From Pelovirga terrestris (GTDB lineage: Bacteria; Desulfobacterota; Desulfuromonadia; Desulfuromonadales; Geopsychrobacteraceae), in the NCBI RefSeq assembly GCF_014773365.1, contig NZ_JACWUN010000001.1:1-64000 (forward strand): a stretch of 64,000 nucleotides of DNA, given 5' to 3'. The translations under genes were made by a program, and so were the position numbers. Of the stretch, positions 63,955-64,000 are shown one piece after another. The notes under the pieces were generated by a model. That model saw only the letters and a program-made list of their open reading frames with translations, ran no database searches and was not told the origin of the DNA. The number at the start of each line of letters is the position of its first letter. The stretch's first letter is position 1.

Positions 63955-64000
63955 ATGCAACAAAGACTCATTCGGACCTTAGATATCCTGTTTTCCGCCA
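63955..64000 (+). CDS. Start of probable bacterial sugar transferase, cut by window edge
   Basis: Only 15 codons: MQQRLIRTLDILFSA. Short basic start then hydrophobic helix fits undecaprenyl-phosphate sugar phosphotransferases (WcaJ/WbaP/PglC type), which usually follow such epimerase genes. AGAAAGAG lies upstream. The call rests on context and a few residues. Confidence 0.5.
   Translation, partial: MQQRLIRTLDILFSA

Overview
The window looks like a piece of chromosome from a Gram-negative anaerobe of the Desulfuromonadales (Desulfobacterota, formerly Deltaproteobacteria). This placement is inference from gene content and order: thrS-infC-rpmI-rplT-pheS-pheT-ihfA-merR followed by surE-pcm-yqaA-nlpD-rpoS, a cysE-iscR-iscS-iscU-mnmA-mtaB cluster, a coenzyme-B12-dependent ribonucleotide reductase, a PanP-type aspartate decarboxylase, a very large NAD-glutamate dehydrogenase and rubredoxin. 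Most of the sequence is dense, ordinary core genome; the accessory parts are short and sit at tRNA/tmRNA genes and at the two window edges.

Layout. 1-1057: 3' part of a bacterial group II intron (reverse transcriptase plus domains V/VI) that ends exactly at the ribosome binding site of a nucleotide-sugar epimerase (1068-2075). 2129-9858: tRNA-Val(GAC), then the translation block thrS, infC (with an apparent ATA start codon), rpmI, rplT, pheS, pheT, then ihfA and a MerR-type regulator. 9863-14288: stress and stationary-phase block surE, pcm, yqaA-like, nlpD, rpoS, then apt. 14319-17745: a scar of mobile DNA: an IS3-family remnant, a complete-looking IS5-type element with 12-bp terminal repeats, a ParE/Phd toxin-antitoxin pair, an integrase fragment, tRNA-Arg(CCT), and a 21-bp duplicate of that tRNA's 3' end. 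17797-18110: tRNA-Val(CAC) and rubredoxin.

18120-24772: a minus-strand trio (AMMECR1-like protein, MetF-like reductase, aminotransferase) diverging from a plus-strand run (a lipoprotein that looks like an inactive M48 peptidase with TPRs, a PH-like membrane protein, miaB, a PHP phosphoesterase). 24780-24887 is a large imperfect hairpin repeat. 24936-36851: M42 aminopeptidase, a CDF metal exporter, then minus-strand HD-GYP and HEAT-repeat proteins sharing a similar N-terminal domain, a DeaD-type RNA helicase, an MMPL/RND exporter and class I fumarase.

37153-42425 is a sulfur-trafficking cluster. CysE starts cysteine synthesis, IscR senses Fe-S status, IscS and IscU build clusters, and the tRNA thiolase MnmA and the Fe-S enzyme MtaB consume the sulfur or clusters. 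An IscR-like operator overlaps the likely promoter upstream of cysE. 42426-44645 is nrdJ on the minus strand with two NrdR boxes upstream. 45027-54752: a second class V cysteine desulfurase, phoH-like, tsaD, DUF2062, rsmA and the 1585-aa glutamate dehydrogenase. 55111-59708: panB-panC-panP and an amidohydrolase, with overlapping or closely spaced genes; PanP supplies beta-alanine for pantothenate. 59711-61238: rseC, smpB and ssrA (tmRNA) with a recognisable promoter. 61276-64000: transposase remnants beside tmRNA, then a second nucleotide-sugar epimerase and the first codons of a probable sugar transferase, which suggests that a surface-polysaccharide locus continues to the right.

No CRISPR array, prophage or clear new defence system was seen. 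The most interesting signals are the paired HEAT/HD-GYP genes with a common N-terminal domain, the M48 pseudo-peptidase, the repeat flanking tRNA-Arg, the composite dispersed repeat at 20650/44950, and the hairpin that encloses the start of a transposase-like gene.
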